Notes: generated from the sequence alone by a model not told the origin. 64,000 nt of DNA from Acidiphilium acidophilum (GCF_033842475.1 NZ_JAWXYB010000018.1:3575653-3639652); one strand, 5' to 3'. Counted from the stretch's first letter, positions 1 through 8,122 are shown. Translations and numbers: made by a program.

Positions 1-1240
1 CGACGAGGTGAACCAGGGCAAGATCCCAGGCGGCGAAGCGGACCTCCAATGTGGTGAGGTGCCGATATTGGTTCGGCACTTCGAACCGGCGGCCTTCGAT
101 GACGATCGTGCCATCGCTCCTTCGCAAGGTCCGCTGCTCGCTGCGGGTGAACGCCAGTCTCAGAGTTGCGGCATCCGGGCATGGTCGTGTCACGGTGGGG
201 CCGGCGAGAAAGCGCGCCAGGGGGGTGGCGTCGATCTCGCTGTGGTGCTTGCGATTGTAGTCGTAGTCTACCCAGGCCTGGGTCGCCTCGTTGAGCCGGG
301 CCAGGGTGAGGTCATTGACACCTTCGAGCATGGCCATCAGCCGACCCTCGACCGATCCCCAGAGGACCTCCTGCTTGCCGTTCATGTAGGGGCTGTAGGG
401 CAGCGTGGTCTGATGAACCACGCCGAGCCGGGCGAGACCTTCGGTGATCTCGGTCGCCGTCATCGCCGCGCCGTTGTCACTCATGGCCGAGCGGGGCATG
501 CCGCGCTTCTGCATGGCCTGCGACAGACCGTGGGCAATGACCTCCGCGCTCTCGGACAGATACCATTGCAGGTGGCAGGCCAACCGCGAGCGGTCATCGA
601 GCACACCGAACAGGATCGGCGTTCGCCACTCCCCTCGCGGTGTCAGCACCTTGCGCGAACCGGAATGACAATCCCAGTGCCAGGTTCCGTTCACATACTC
701 GGCCTCATAGCTGCGGACCTCACGCGCATCGAGCTTGGCTGCGGCAGCCAGCGCGCCGGCGGTCTGGCGCGTCGTCATCGGGCACCGCTTGGTCAAGCCA
801 TGGGTCATCAGGAACCGCCGGACCGTGGCGTAGGAGGGCACCGGGCGCAGTTCGGACCGGGTCTCGGCCAAGGCGACGAGATTGTCGTGATGCAACCGCA
901 TACTCCAACTCTTGTGGGCTTGATATTGAGCCCGCAGGGTCTGGCGGATCTCATCAGTCATCGACGCCTGCTGGCCGGCGTCCTCGCGACGTTTGCGCCG
1001 CAGCACGCCCACCGGGTCTTGGCGCTCATTGCGGCCGATGTAGAACCAGCGCTCGATCGTCGAGACGCCAAAGCGAACCGGTTCACCGGTACTCGGATGC
1101 CGCCATTCACGGGCCGCCAGTTGCTTCAGGGCCGCGCGCAGCGCGCCCGCCTCCGGCGGTGCGGCCAACAAGTGACCGATCACCGAGAACCGCAGTTGCG
1201 CCCAACGCTCCTGAACACGCGATCTGCCTCGTTCCGTCAC
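1..1240 (-). CDS. tnpA: DDE transposase with Mu-type C-terminal domain, partial (3' end off-window)
   Basis: Minus-strand reading frame open from a GTG at 1240 (TGGAGG ribosome site six bases upstream) through base 1. It corresponds to the 484-residue transposase at 44270-45724. The visible part contains the N-terminal helix-turn-helix region and the DDE catalytic core, with the conserved DxH-type first acidic motif near residue 190 and the later SDNGA and NGKQEV segments. Few substitutions separate it from the second copy, and no stop is seen in the visible part, so it may be functional. Long plus-strand frames over this region are shadows. The C-terminal end and partner ATPases lie beyond the window. 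Confidence 0.85.
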   Translation of the reverse strand, partial: MTERGRSRVQERWAQLRFSVIGHLLAAPPEAGALRAALKQLAAREWRHPSTGEPVRFGVSTIERWFYIGRNERQDPVGVLRRKRREDAGQQASMTDEIRQTLRAQYQAHKSWSMRLHHDNLVALAETRSELRPVPSYATVRRFLMTHGLTKRCPMTTRQTAGALAAAAKLDAREVRSYEAEYVNGTWHWDCHSGSRKVLTPRGEWRTPILFGVLDDRSRLACHLQWYLSESAEVIAHGLSQAMQKRGMPRSAMSDNGAAMTATEITEGLARLGVVHQTTLPYSPYMNGKQEVLWGSVEGRLMAMLEGVNDLTLARLNEATQAWVDYDYNRKHHSEIDATPLARFLAGPTVTRPCPDAATLRLAFTRSEQRTLRRSDGTIVIEGRRFEVPNQYRHLTTLEVRFAAWDLALVHLV

Positions 1241-1328
1241 GTCTGCCCTCCAAACCAATCAGCGGGCTTACGGTAAGCACCTCACCGATCGTCGGCGACG
1301 TGCATCTTCTGCGGGTCGGCGACGCCCG

Positions 1329-1910
1329 TCAGAAAGCGCGCATCGCCGAGGCTCCGCCGGTCAACGGCCCCAGGAACCGAAGCAGGGAGACGAGCTGTTG
1401 TTCGATGCCGCCGCGAAAACGAGCGAGCACCGAGGCTGGCAGGGTCGCGGTGTCGACCGGAGGCATGAAGGCTGCCGCGGCAATCGGGCGGAACGCGCTC
1501 TCCTCGGAGGTGAATATCGAGAGCCACCAGACGCGCCAGCGCGCGACCGTCCGCCGATCGATCCCGAGCGTGGCTGACAATTGCCGCAGGCGGGTGGCGG
1601 TGAGCCCATGGCACATCGCCGAAATCAACGTCACCACTGTGGCGAGATAGACCTTACGACCCAGAAAGCGCAGCGATGCCGGGGTGGTTCGCTTGCGACA
1701 ACCGTCGATCGCGCAGCAGAAGCTGAAGCGTTGGCCGAACGCCTCACTCAAACCTGGGGGACCACCGCGCGGTTTGCGCTGAAATTGCGCCGAATGAAGG
1801 ACGCCACCGCATGTCGTGCATCCTGCCGCCCGGGCGGTCGCCGCGATATCGCGATCAAACAGGAGCAACTGTTCATGAAACTTGGCATCAGCCAGCACTG
1901 CTTGATACAA
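1329..1910 (-). CDS. Zinc-ribbon / helix-turn-helix protein of the transposon, copy 1
   Basis: 193-residue protein if started at the TTG at 1910, which follows an AAAGGATGG ribosome-site-like stretch; no ATG fits this frame. Residues about 25-75 carry a CxxC pair (CTTCGG) and a later CC...C group (CCAIDGC), suggesting a zinc ribbon. Around residue 125 is a helix-turn-helix-like segment (LRQLSATLGIDRRTVARW). It is nearly identical to 45813-46394. It lies directly upstream of tnpA on the same strand and is conserved in both copies, so it is probably part of the transposition machinery, for example target or end recognition. That role is inference; I do not recognise the family. Confidence 0.65.
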   Translation of the reverse strand: MYQAVLADAKFHEQLLLFDRDIAATARAAGCTTCGGVLHSAQFQRKPRGGPPGLSEAFGQRFSFCCAIDGCRKRTTPASLRFLGRKVYLATVVTLISAMCHGLTATRLRQLSATLGIDRRTVARWRVWWLSIFTSEESAFRPIAAAAFMPPVDTATLPASVLARFRGGIEQQLVSLLRFLGPLTGGASAMRAF

Positions 1911-1942
1911 GGGGCACCATCCTTTGAATTGAAATTGGCGGG

Positions 1943-2395
1943 ATGACCAAAGTCGGACGCAATAATCTCTGTCCCTGCGGCAGCGGCAAGAAATACAAGC
2001 GCTGCTGCATGGCCCAAGATGAGGCAACCGCCCGCGAGGCCCGCGCAAGCGCCGCAAGCGCCGCAGTGTCGCCCCTCTCGGCCCATCTCTGCGAGGACTG
2101 CAACCACGATCTGGATGATGCCGCCAATGCGGTTTTTGCTTTGATCGAGGCGAAGCAATTCGATGAGGCTGAACGGGGCGCCCACGACGTTCTGGCACGC
2201 TTCCCCAACGTCCACGACGGCTACGAGTGCCTGGGCCGGCTGCATCAGGCCAAGGGGGACCATCGCCAGGCGATCGAGTGTTACCGCAAGGTCATCGCGT
2301 TCGCCGTCGAGGAACCGCAGTACTACGACCCGGAATTCGTCGATCACTTCCAGGCACTGATCGCCCACATCGAAACTCAGGCATCCAGCGGCTGA
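1943..2395 (+). CDS. SEC-C motif / TPR-like protein, transposon passenger, copy 1
   Basis: 150 residues. The N-terminus is a SEC-C metal-binding motif (NLCPCGSGKKYKRCC, residues 7-21), a Cys-rich zinc knuckle first known from the SecA C-terminus. The remainder is helical with one or two TPR-like units (residues about 60-125, EAKQFDEAERGAHD and HQAKGDHRQAIECY). It is transcribed away from the transposition genes, between them and the right terminus, and is repeated at 46427-46879 with very few changes. SEC-C domains usually mark protein-protein or nucleic-acid contacts; its role here is unknown. Confidence 0.75.
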   Translation: MTKVGRNNLCPCGSGKKYKRCCMAQDEATAREARASAASAAVSPLSAHLCEDCNHDLDDAANAVFALIEAKQFDEAERGAHDVLARFPNVHDGYECLGRLHQAKGDHRQAIECYRKVIAFAVEEPQYYDPEFVDHFQALIAHIETQASSG

Positions 2396-2553
2396 TCCTT
2401 CCGGCCCACCCCTGCCCAGCATCGCCGGGTGTTCGGCAGCGTCAAGGCATCCACGCCTGCGGCGCGGAGCGTCGAGTAGGCGTGGCAGATTACTCCACCA
2501 CGCCTCTCACAGAACCGGACATGCGGGCCCGCATCCGGCTCCTTGGGTCGATA

Positions 2554-4029
2554 TCAGAGTGCCAGCGTAAGCTGGTCGCTGACCCGAGGGGTGTTGAGTT
2601 CGCTCCAGCGTGTTTTGAGTGAGACCATCCGCTCGCAAAACCAAGCGGGCGGGTAAGCCTTCGTCATGCCAGGCCGGTTCGATTTTACCCAGCTCCCCTT
2701 GCCGCAATACGCTGCCCCTGCAGCGGCCTTTTTGCTGATCTTTCGGGCAAGCAGATGCCGATAGAGGAAGCGCGATCGCTTCCTCTGGCGCACAATGATC
2801 GCCCTGAGCCGACGGCGAACGTGGGCGTCGATCGCCCCAAGTTCACGCGCCGCTTCCGGCGTACAAAGCCGGTAGTGCGCTATCCATCCGTTCAGGTAAC
2901 GGCTGAGAGCCTCCATACAGGAGTTAATCGACCGACCCCAATTGGGCGGCGTCAGTTCCCGTATGGTGTTCATCACCGCCCGCTTCGCCTTGTCGGACAG
3001 CGTAATCCCCGTATTGGGGGACGCGCGATCGTTACAGAGGAAGCGGAAGCCAAGGAAATGAACCTGTTCCGGTTTGCGGACCGCGCTCTTCTCTTCGTTG
3101 ATCTGGAGCCGCAGTCGGTGCTCCAGAAATCGCCGAAGAGATGCCATGATCCGTATCCCGGCCCGTTCGCTGCGCACGAAGATATTTGCGTCGTCGGCAT
3201 AGCGGACGAAGCGCAGCCCGCGCCGCGCCAGTTCCTGATCGAATTCATCGAGTACGATGTTCGACAGCAACGGCGAGAGCGGACCGCCCTGCGGGGTTCC
3301 TTCCTCGACGGCGACACGTGTGCCGTCCGGCATCACCACGGCAGCTTTCAGCATCCGGCGTACAAGATTGAGGACACGTCGGTCGGTAATTCGCTGGCTC
3401 ATACGATCCAGCAGGCGTTGATGATGAACCCGGTCGAAAAATTTCGCCAAGTCCAGATCAACCACCACCCGATAGCCCGCTTCCAGATAGCCGGTCGCTT
3501 CGGCAATCGCCGTGTGGGCGCCGCGGTTGGGACGGAAACCGTGACTGCTGGTGTGAAAAGATGGTTCGTAGATCGGCTCCAGGACCTGGAGCACGGCTTG
3601 CTGAACCACCCTCGTCACCACGTTCGGAATGCCAAGCCCGCGCTGACCGCCACCGGGCTTGGGAATCCAAACCCGCCGGATGTCGCCCGGACGAAAACGT
3701 TCCGCCAGAAGATCACGGCGTAGCACAGCCAGCAGGCGCGGAGCTTGCGCTTCGGCCTCCTCGACTGTCTGGCCGTCGACTCCCGGGGCACCCTTGTTGC
3801 GTATTACGTTCAGCAGCGCCCGTGCGAGGTTTGCCTCGGACGCCACTTCCTCCAGCAGCCGATCGGGATCGGCCGCCCGGGCGGCAGGACCTGCCGTGGT
3901 TTTGCGCTTCGCTGTATGCAGCAGCCACGGTCGATTCTCGGATGCGTCCGAGCGTCTCCCGTCGTCGCCCCCTTGCTGTTGGCGGCGGTGAGAATCCGCG
4001 CATAAACGGCGCGTAGCTGCCGAGTCCAT
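2554..4029 (-). CDS. ltrA: Group II intron reverse transcriptase/maturase, 5' end replaced by an insertion
   Basis: 491-residue frame with reverse transcriptase blocks (GFRPNRGAHTA, residues about 165-175; YADD catalytic motif near residue 265) and a maturase X domain; no HNH endonuclease domain is visible. Residues 1-17 are encoded by the terminal repeat of the element inserted at 3977. Removing that element plus one copy of its CTTGC duplication joins residue 18 onward to an upstream frame. That frame begins at a TTG at 5069, preceded by GGAGAGA, and encodes MKRTGHRQLSFVF, a typical intron ORF beginning. The present frame may be made from within the inserted end or not at all. Confidence 0.85.
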   Translation of the reverse strand: MDSAATRRLCADSHRRQQQGGDDGRRSDASENRPWLLHTAKRKTTAGPAARAADPDRLLEEVASEANLARALLNVIRNKGAPGVDGQTVEEAEAQAPRLLAVLRRDLLAERFRPGDIRRVWIPKPGGGQRGLGIPNVVTRVVQQAVLQVLEPIYEPSFHTSSHGFRPNRGAHTAIAEATGYLEAGYRVVVDLDLAKFFDRVHHQRLLDRMSQRITDRRVLNLVRRMLKAAVVMPDGTRVAVEEGTPQGGPLSPLLSNIVLDEFDQELARRGLRFVRYADDANIFVRSERAGIRIMASLRRFLEHRLRLQINEEKSAVRKPEQVHFLGFRFLCNDRASPNTGITLSDKAKRAVMNTIRELTPPNWGRSINSCMEALSRYLNGWIAHYRLCTPEAARELGAIDAHVRRRLRAIIVRQRKRSRFLYRHLLARKISKKAAAGAAYCGKGSWVKSNRPGMTKAYPPAWFCERMVSLKTRWSELNTPRVSDQLTLAL

Positions 4030-4169
4030 TTAAATGGACGGCACTGACCGGCCTTTACGGCAACCTGGACCCGGCGCCTAAATCACACGAGAACCAGATC
4101 GGCCGGGTACGAGGTCCGTCAGGAAACGCAGAACGTTCGAGGATTTGAATCAGCTGGGGAAGTGAGCAG

Positions 4170-4691
4170 TTGTTGGACCAGATGACCAAAGACAGTGTGA
4201 ATTGCGTCAGCAGGTCATGCTCGGCCGCAGGCGTTGATGGAATAATCTGCAGAATGTTCGTTTGCAGTCGCTGTCTGTGCCAAGTGCTTGTCTGCCCACA
4301 GTGCGACCGAGGTCAGATCTACTGCATGCGAACTTGCGCCCGGGAAGCTCGTCGTGAACGGCAAAGAGAAGCTCGCCGACGTTATCAGGCAACCCCGCGA
4401 GGACGTGTCATGCATGCGGCGAGAAATCGCCATTACCGCGCTCGGGCGGTCCGCGTGACGGATCATGGTCCTGCTAAGCAACCGGAAACCGCGCTTTCGC
4501 GTGGATTGGCAATCGCCGGGGCTTCGCGAAAGCCCTGGACCAGCAGTACTCCCCCAGGACATCACCTCTGTCATCGTTGCGGTCGCTCCGTTTCACCTTT
4601 CGTGCGCTTGACAGGTCTCCGGCCTCAACGTCGCCCGAGCCGGATTGCCAGGATTGATCAAAACGACACCGGCGCGCGACGCCCACCCTGA
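4170..4691 (+). CDS. Small Cys-rich putative zinc-binding protein, element passenger
   Basis: 173 residues from the first start; an internal ATG at 4254 gives 145 residues beginning MFVCSRCLCQV and may be the true start. It has a first zinc-ribbon-like CxxC...CxxC cluster (CSRC, CPQC, YCMRTC), a strongly basic stretch rich in Arg (REARRERQREARRRYQ), and a second CHRCG motif near residue 135. From memory, similar small proteins with RGQIYC and AARNRxYRAR segments occur beside IS21-type transposase genes in many proteobacteria; this has not been checked. Function unknown; it is the only intact gene in the 1,038-bp element. Confidence 0.55.
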   Translation: MLDQMTKDSVNCVSRSCSAAGVDGIICRMFVCSRCLCQVLVCPQCDRGQIYCMRTCAREARRERQREARRRYQATPRGRVMHAARNRHYRARAVRVTDHGPAKQPETALSRGLAIAGASRKPWTSSTPPGHHLCHRCGRSVSPFVRLTGLRPQRRPSRIARIDQNDTGARRPP

Positions 4692-4792
4692 AAGCGCCAG
4701 CGCCACTGATACAACACCAATCCTGTAGTTCGATCAGCACGGCCATCCTGTCGTCCCGACCTGCGAATTCCGACGCTGTCGCGCGCAGCGGC

Positions 4793-4850
4793 GGTCAAGG
4801 ATGGCCGAAGGCCACCGCGCTCTTGCGCGGCGCGAAGCGTCCTTGACGGC
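4793..4850. repeat. GTCAAGG...CCTTGAC palindromic repeat, site A
   Basis: Imperfect hairpin with outer arms GTCAAGGA and GTCCTTGAC and a GC-rich interior containing GGCCGAAGGCC. Related structures occur at 34896-34942 and 46919-46966, so it looks like a dispersed repetitive palindrome. Confidence 0.5.
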
Positions 4851-5755
4851 TGCGAGCACGGCAGCAGCCTCAGAGCAGAGGGACAGCTACCCACTGCCAC
4901 TGCCTCCTCCGCCAACTCTCCCACACCGTGTCAAACTGCCCCGCACTCATTAAGTCAATTCACTATGGTAACTATCCCGCGCCGTTTATGCGCGGATTCT
5001 CACCGCCGCCAACACTTGCGGGCTGTCGGCGAACACGAAGCTCAATTGACGATGTCCCGTCCTTTTCAACCCATCTCTCCCTTTGCTCAGCTGGCTTTCA
5101 CCAGCTTCATCGCTCCTACGAAGAGATCCGACTTCTGCATGGGCATCGTTCCGTCGTCGTTGCCTCCTCCGGGTCTACCGCTCACGCGGACCCATGCAGA
5201 TCTCCCTGGGTAAGAGCACTGGATGTCCCGCCGCCTCCGCCCCCATTACCGTCCCGGCCTCGGTTGGATTTTGGGCATCGCGTTCGAAGACACGCTCACC
5301 CGACCGGTCCGGCTTGCACAGAGGTTCACTTTCGTTCGGTGCTGCGGTTCGCCTCGGGCTTCTTCTCCACACGGCCTCGCGGCGCCAGGGCCGGCGTCTC
5401 ACGACGGCGTATCCCTGCATGCAGTTGCCTCTGGCTCGCGGTTGCTACCAACTCGCCCCGCGAAGGACTTTCACCTCCAATCCAGTGCCCATGCCAGGCA
5501 CACCTCCTTGACCCTGCCTCCGCTCCCGGCGGTAGCAAATGCAGGTCGGCGCCGAGGAATGGTCTTTCAGTCTCACCAAGGAATGAATGGAATGAATGGA
5601 AGGAAGGAATACCCTACCCACAGATTATCCACGATCCGCGAGGTCGCCACTCGGCCAAACCTCAAATACCGTGATCAAATACCGCCGAAAACCCATCGCT
5701 TTGCATGCTCAGGCTCACTCATCCGCGTCGCCAACGACCCGAGGCGCACATGCCG

Positions 5756-5893
5756 TCAAGATAGCGGGGGCAAGTGCTCGAACTTTGCTTCGAAGACGGG
5801 ACCGATGAGCGGGTCGCTAAATGCGACCTTGTAGAAGGCATGCGGCTGATCTTCGATCATCAGTTCCTCAATTCCGGCATTCTGCATGAGCAT
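5756..5893 (-). pseudogene. Short frame resembling the N-terminus of a group III truncated hemoglobin
   Basis: 45 codons from an ATG at 5893 with a GGAG ribosome site, directly downstream of hmp on the same strand. The peptide includes HAFYKVAFSDPLIGPVFEA, which resembles the B/C-helix region of group III truncated globins. It ends at a TGA, 39 bp before the transposon end at 5717. A full globin needs about 130 residues, so this is most likely a remnant cut by the transposon insertion. A second NO-detoxifying globin behind hmp would make sense. The globin assignment rests on a short match and is tentative. Confidence 0.4.
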
Positions 5894-5946
5894 GCTCCGT
5901 GTGACAATTTTGAGCGACGGTAAATTCGCGCCGATGTCGAGTCTTC

Positions 5947-7161
5947 CTAAGTCGCCAAAAGTTCGTCCGCTGGGCCAAAATATTCATAATGGATTCGATC
6001 TGACTGCACGCCGACCTTGACGAGTGCGGCGACAAGGGTGCGTAGGAACGGGCGAGGACCACACAGGAAAACATCGGCCGTCAGCAATGACGTGTTGGCC
6101 AGAAGCCAGTCAGTGTTAATAAATCCCTCGGCGTCATGGGTCTTACCAAGCACATCGTCCACACCTGGCGCGGAGTAAAAGGTGGTGGCCGCAACGCGCG
6201 GGTTCCGTCGGGCGAGCGTCTGCACTCGCTCGCGCATAGCATGGGTATCGCCGTTCAGCGCGCCATGGACATAATGAACATCGATGTGCGGTCCTTGGTT
6301 CACGACTGCTTCGAGCATGCTGACCATTGGTGTAAGGCCTACACCTCCGGACAACAGAATGACCGGACCATTCTGATCGGCTGGGAGAAAAAAATCGCCA
6401 GCCGGCGGTGAGACTTTCAGGACAGACCCCACTGTGACCTGATCGTGAAGGTAGCGCGAGCCGCCGTTGCCGTTGGCCTCCCGCTTGACGGAGATACGAT
6501 AAGTGTCGCTGCTTGGAGCGGATGAGATGGAGTAGTTGCGCTTGATCGTATCACCACCATCGGGGCTCAGCATGAAGGTAAGATACTGGCCTGGCTTGTG
6601 CAGAACGACCTTGCCGCCATCGTCGGGTCGCAGCAAGAATGAGGTGATAACCGAACTTTCGCGAAGCTTCTCCATGACCCTAAAGTCGCGCCAGCCCGTC
6701 CAGCCGCCTTCCGCTGCCAGGATTCCATTCCTGATCGTCTGCTCGCGTTCCTTCAAGATTTCCGCGAGAAACCAATACGCCTCTCCCCAGGCCGAAAGTA
6801 TTTCCGGCGTTGCCGCTTCACCAAGAACATGGGCTATCGCTTCGAGTAAGGCCTCTGCCACGAAGGGATAATGTTCAGACATTATATTGTAGCCGACATG
6901 CTTCTGAGTGATCCGCTCAATCACTGCGCCAAGCACCCCGGGGTTATCAATGTTACGAGCGTAGCCGAGAATGGCCGCAGCAAGAGCATGGGTCTGGGCG
7001 CCGCTTTCTCCCTGGTTGGCCTGATTGAAAAGCATGCGGATATGCTCGTTCCGGAAGAGACGCGAGTACATTTCCCTTGTGATCGTTGAACCGTGGGCGG
7101 CCAGGGCCGGGACAGTCTCCTTCACCACGGCAATGGTGGAAGGACGTAGTGGCTTGGGCAT
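5947..7161 (-). CDS. hmp: Flavohemoglobin (nitric oxide dioxygenase)
   Basis: 404 residues, full family length. The N-terminal globin domain (1-140) has the B10 region MYSRLF and the proximal-His segment KHVGYNI. The FAD-binding domain has RNYSISSAPSS (about 210-220). The NAD(P)-binding domain has LLSGGVGLTPM (about 275) and FLCGPRPFL (about 370). It oxidises NO to nitrate in the cytoplasm using O2 and NAD(P)H. It is divergent from the NsrR-type regulator at 7274, with a perfect palindrome between them at 7201-7215. ATG start at 7161, preceded by a GGAGAA-type ribosome site. Confidence 0.97.
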   Translation of the reverse strand: MPKPLRPSTIAVVKETVPALAAHGSTITREMYSRLFRNEHIRMLFNQANQGESGAQTHALAAAILGYARNIDNPGVLGAVIERITQKHVGYNIMSEHYPFVAEALLEAIAHVLGEAATPEILSAWGEAYWFLAEILKEREQTIRNGILAAEGGWTGWRDFRVMEKLRESSVITSFLLRPDDGGKVVLHKPGQYLTFMLSPDGGDTIKRNYSISSAPSSDTYRISVKREANGNGGSRYLHDQVTVGSVLKVSPPAGDFFLPADQNGPVILLSGGVGLTPMVSMLEAVVNQGPHIDVHYVHGALNGDTHAMRERVQTLARRNPRVAATTFYSAPGVDDVLGKTHDAEGFINTDWLLANTSLLTADVFLCGPRPFLRTLVAALVKVGVQSDRIHYEYFGPADELLAT

Positions 7162-7200
7162 GAGCTTTCTTCTCCAACAGGCTGTAGCATCGGGATAAGA

Positions 7201-7215
7201 TGCATATTATATGCA
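7201..7215. promoter_or_regulatory. Palindrome TGCATAT-T-ATATGCA, probable NsrR operator
   Basis: Perfect 7-1-7 inverted repeat in the divergent promoter region between hmp and the Rrf2 regulator. AT-rich NsrR sites contain half-sites with GATGCAT-type sequence, and here the palindrome is preceded by AAGA. Assignment is by position and similarity. Confidence 0.65.
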
Positions 7216-7273
7216 ACTATAGTTATTGGAAAAAACATGCAATAGCTGTACATCTTTTTTGCGAAGGTCAGAT

Positions 7274-7699
7274 ATGAGATTCACGCGCTACACCGATTAC
7301 GCAATCCGGGTGCTGGTGCACTTGGGTGTGAACGGCGACGGACTGTGCTCGATCGCTGAGATCGCACGGGCATACGACATTTCGGAGAACCATCTTATGA
7401 AGGTGGTGCAGGACCTGGCAGCATCGGGGTTTATCGAGGCTGTACGGGGTCGCAAGGGCGGCCTGCGCCTTGGGCGTCCGGCGAAGGACATTAACCTCGG
7501 CGCCTTGATCCGCCACACCGAGTGCGGCTTCGATCTGGTGGACTGCGGCAGCTGTGCGATTCGCTCGGCCTGCACCTTGCCGTCGATTCTCGCTGAAGCT
7601 GTGCGTGCCTTCCTGTCGGTGCTCGACCGCTACACTCTGGCGGATCTGTTGAAGCACCGAAATCCTCTTCGTGCGATCCTACTGTCTGATGCGGCCTGA
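7274..7699 (+). CDS. nsrR: Rrf2-family NO-sensing transcriptional repressor (NsrR-like)
   Basis: 141 residues from the ATG at 7274. An upstream in-frame start would add 16 residues that do not look like the family; MRFTRYTDYAIRVL is the classic Rrf2 beginning. The winged helix is at residues 1-70. Three Cys (ECGFDLVDCGSCAIRSAC, about 90-110) fit ligands of an Fe-S cluster that reacts with NO. It is divergent from hmp, so it probably represses hmp and itself until NO destroys the cluster. NsrR is favoured over IscR because of the neighbour and the Cys spacing. Confidence 0.9.
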   Translation: MRFTRYTDYAIRVLVHLGVNGDGLCSIAEIARAYDISENHLMKVVQDLAASGFIEAVRGRKGGLRLGRPAKDINLGALIRHTECGFDLVDCGSCAIRSACTLPSILAEAVRAFLSVLDRYTLADLLKHRNPLRAILLSDAA

Positions 7700-7764
7700 T
7701 CGACCGCAGGTATTTCAGCTGCACGTGACCTTTCTTGAGATCGTCAACACGAAGAGTGCATTTA

Positions 7765-7983
7765 TCAAGACGCGTGGTTTGTACCTGCTGCCAGATTTTC
7801 ATGCGCCGGCACGTCGTCAGCCATGTCACGGAGGTTTGCTCTGTACAGATTCATCAAGTAGCGCTGATGATCTTCCTCCGGGCTCAACTTGGGTTCGGCG
7901 AATTCATCGGTCGGATTCCGGTAACATCTGCGAGCAGTCTCGCACGCGAGGAGGGCGGCGGCAATCTGGTGTTGATTGTCCAT
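7765..7983 (-). CDS. Small hypothetical protein
   Basis: 72 residues from an ATG at 7983 that follows AAAGGA with good spacing; an in-frame ATG at 8025 would give 86. The product is polar with a Cys-Arg rich N-terminal half (LLACETARRCYRNP) and an acidic middle. No signal peptide or membrane segment. No family recognised. It lies alone between nsrR and the MarR gene, with an inverted repeat AATCAC-GATGGC-GTGATT upstream at 8055-8072 that could be its operator. Confidence 0.5.
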   Translation of the reverse strand: MDNQHQIAAALLACETARRCYRNPTDEFAEPKLSPEEDHQRYLMNLYRANLRDMADDVPAHENLAAGTNHAS

Positions 7984-8054
7984 ATCGGGCGTTCCTTTAT
8001 CGTTGTATTTGTCCAGTAGTCTCAAAAAGCTGTCGTCGGCGTCTTAAATTATCA

Positions 8055-8072
8055 AATCACGATGGCGTGATT
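8055..8072. promoter_or_regulatory. Inverted repeat AATCAC-N6-GTGATT
   Basis: Six-base perfect arms in the 140-bp gap between the small hypothetical gene and the MarR gene. Both converge away from it or end near it. It could be an operator for the small gene. Function inferred only from symmetry. Confidence 0.3.
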
Positions 8073-8122
8073 CGTTCGTGAAGCAAGTATAAACCGAGCG
8101 AGATCTCGTCATGACAATGTAG

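Larger units (their letters stand above)
3977..5014. mobile_element. 1,038-bp non-autonomous element with 36-bp perfect inverted repeats (IS21-like ends)
   Basis: Positions 3977-4012 and 4979-5014 are perfect inverted repeats of 36 bp beginning TGTTGGCGGCGG and ending CCGCCGCCAACA. The element is flanked by 5-bp direct repeats CTTGC (3972-3976 and 5015-5019), which are target-site duplications. It carries no transposase, only a small Cys-rich protein gene and a GTCAAGG palindrome. TG...CA ends and a 5-bp duplication fit the IS21 family, but the family is inferred. It interrupts the group II intron reverse transcriptase after about 24 codons. Confidence 0.8.
2471..5503 (-). other. Group II intron inserted in the transposon's right-end stem-loop
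   Basis: Sits on the minus strand with its 5' end at 5503 and 3' end at 2471. The 5' end reads GTGTGCC, matching the group II GUGYG consensus, and the 3' end is AC. Domain V is recognisable at 2508-2541 (begins GAGCCGGATGC, ends CATGTCCGGTTCTGTG). A domain-VI-like stem follows at 2472-2507. The exact limits are set by the intron-less second copy at 46954/46955. The target is an inverted repeat (GTCAAGG...CCTTGAC) downstream of the SEC-C gene, a stem-loop target like those of class C introns. The intron would be about 1,990 nt without the 1,043-bp insertion at 3977-5014 plus its duplication. Confidence 0.88.
1..5717. mobile_element. Right part of Mu/Tn7-like transposon, copy 1 (left end off-window), carrying a group II intron
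   Basis: Positions 1-2470 and 5504-5717 match 44485-46954 and 46955-47159 of the complete copy at 42285-47159, in the same orientation, with scattered substitutions and one extra 9-bp tandem unit near 5585. The match stops at 5717, at the terminal GCTCA; this is where the complete copy also ends. The 3,033 bp between 2470 and 5504 are absent from the second copy and are a group II intron. Visible genes are the 5' part of tnpA (minus), the zinc-ribbon/HTH gene (minus) and the SEC-C protein (plus). The ATPase genes of the second copy would lie left of base 1. The boundary comes from alignment by eye. Confidence 0.85.

Noticed and set aside
8..1276. Long plus-strand frame (422 residues) opposite tnpA
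   Set aside because: Shadow of the transposase gene; it recurs at 44252-45340 opposite the second copy, and its product is low-complexity Arg/Gly/His-rich without motifs.
5585..5600. GAATGAATGG tandem units considered as CRISPR or iteron
   Set aside because: Only two or three short units and a 9-bp copy-number difference between transposon copies; simple tandem slippage.
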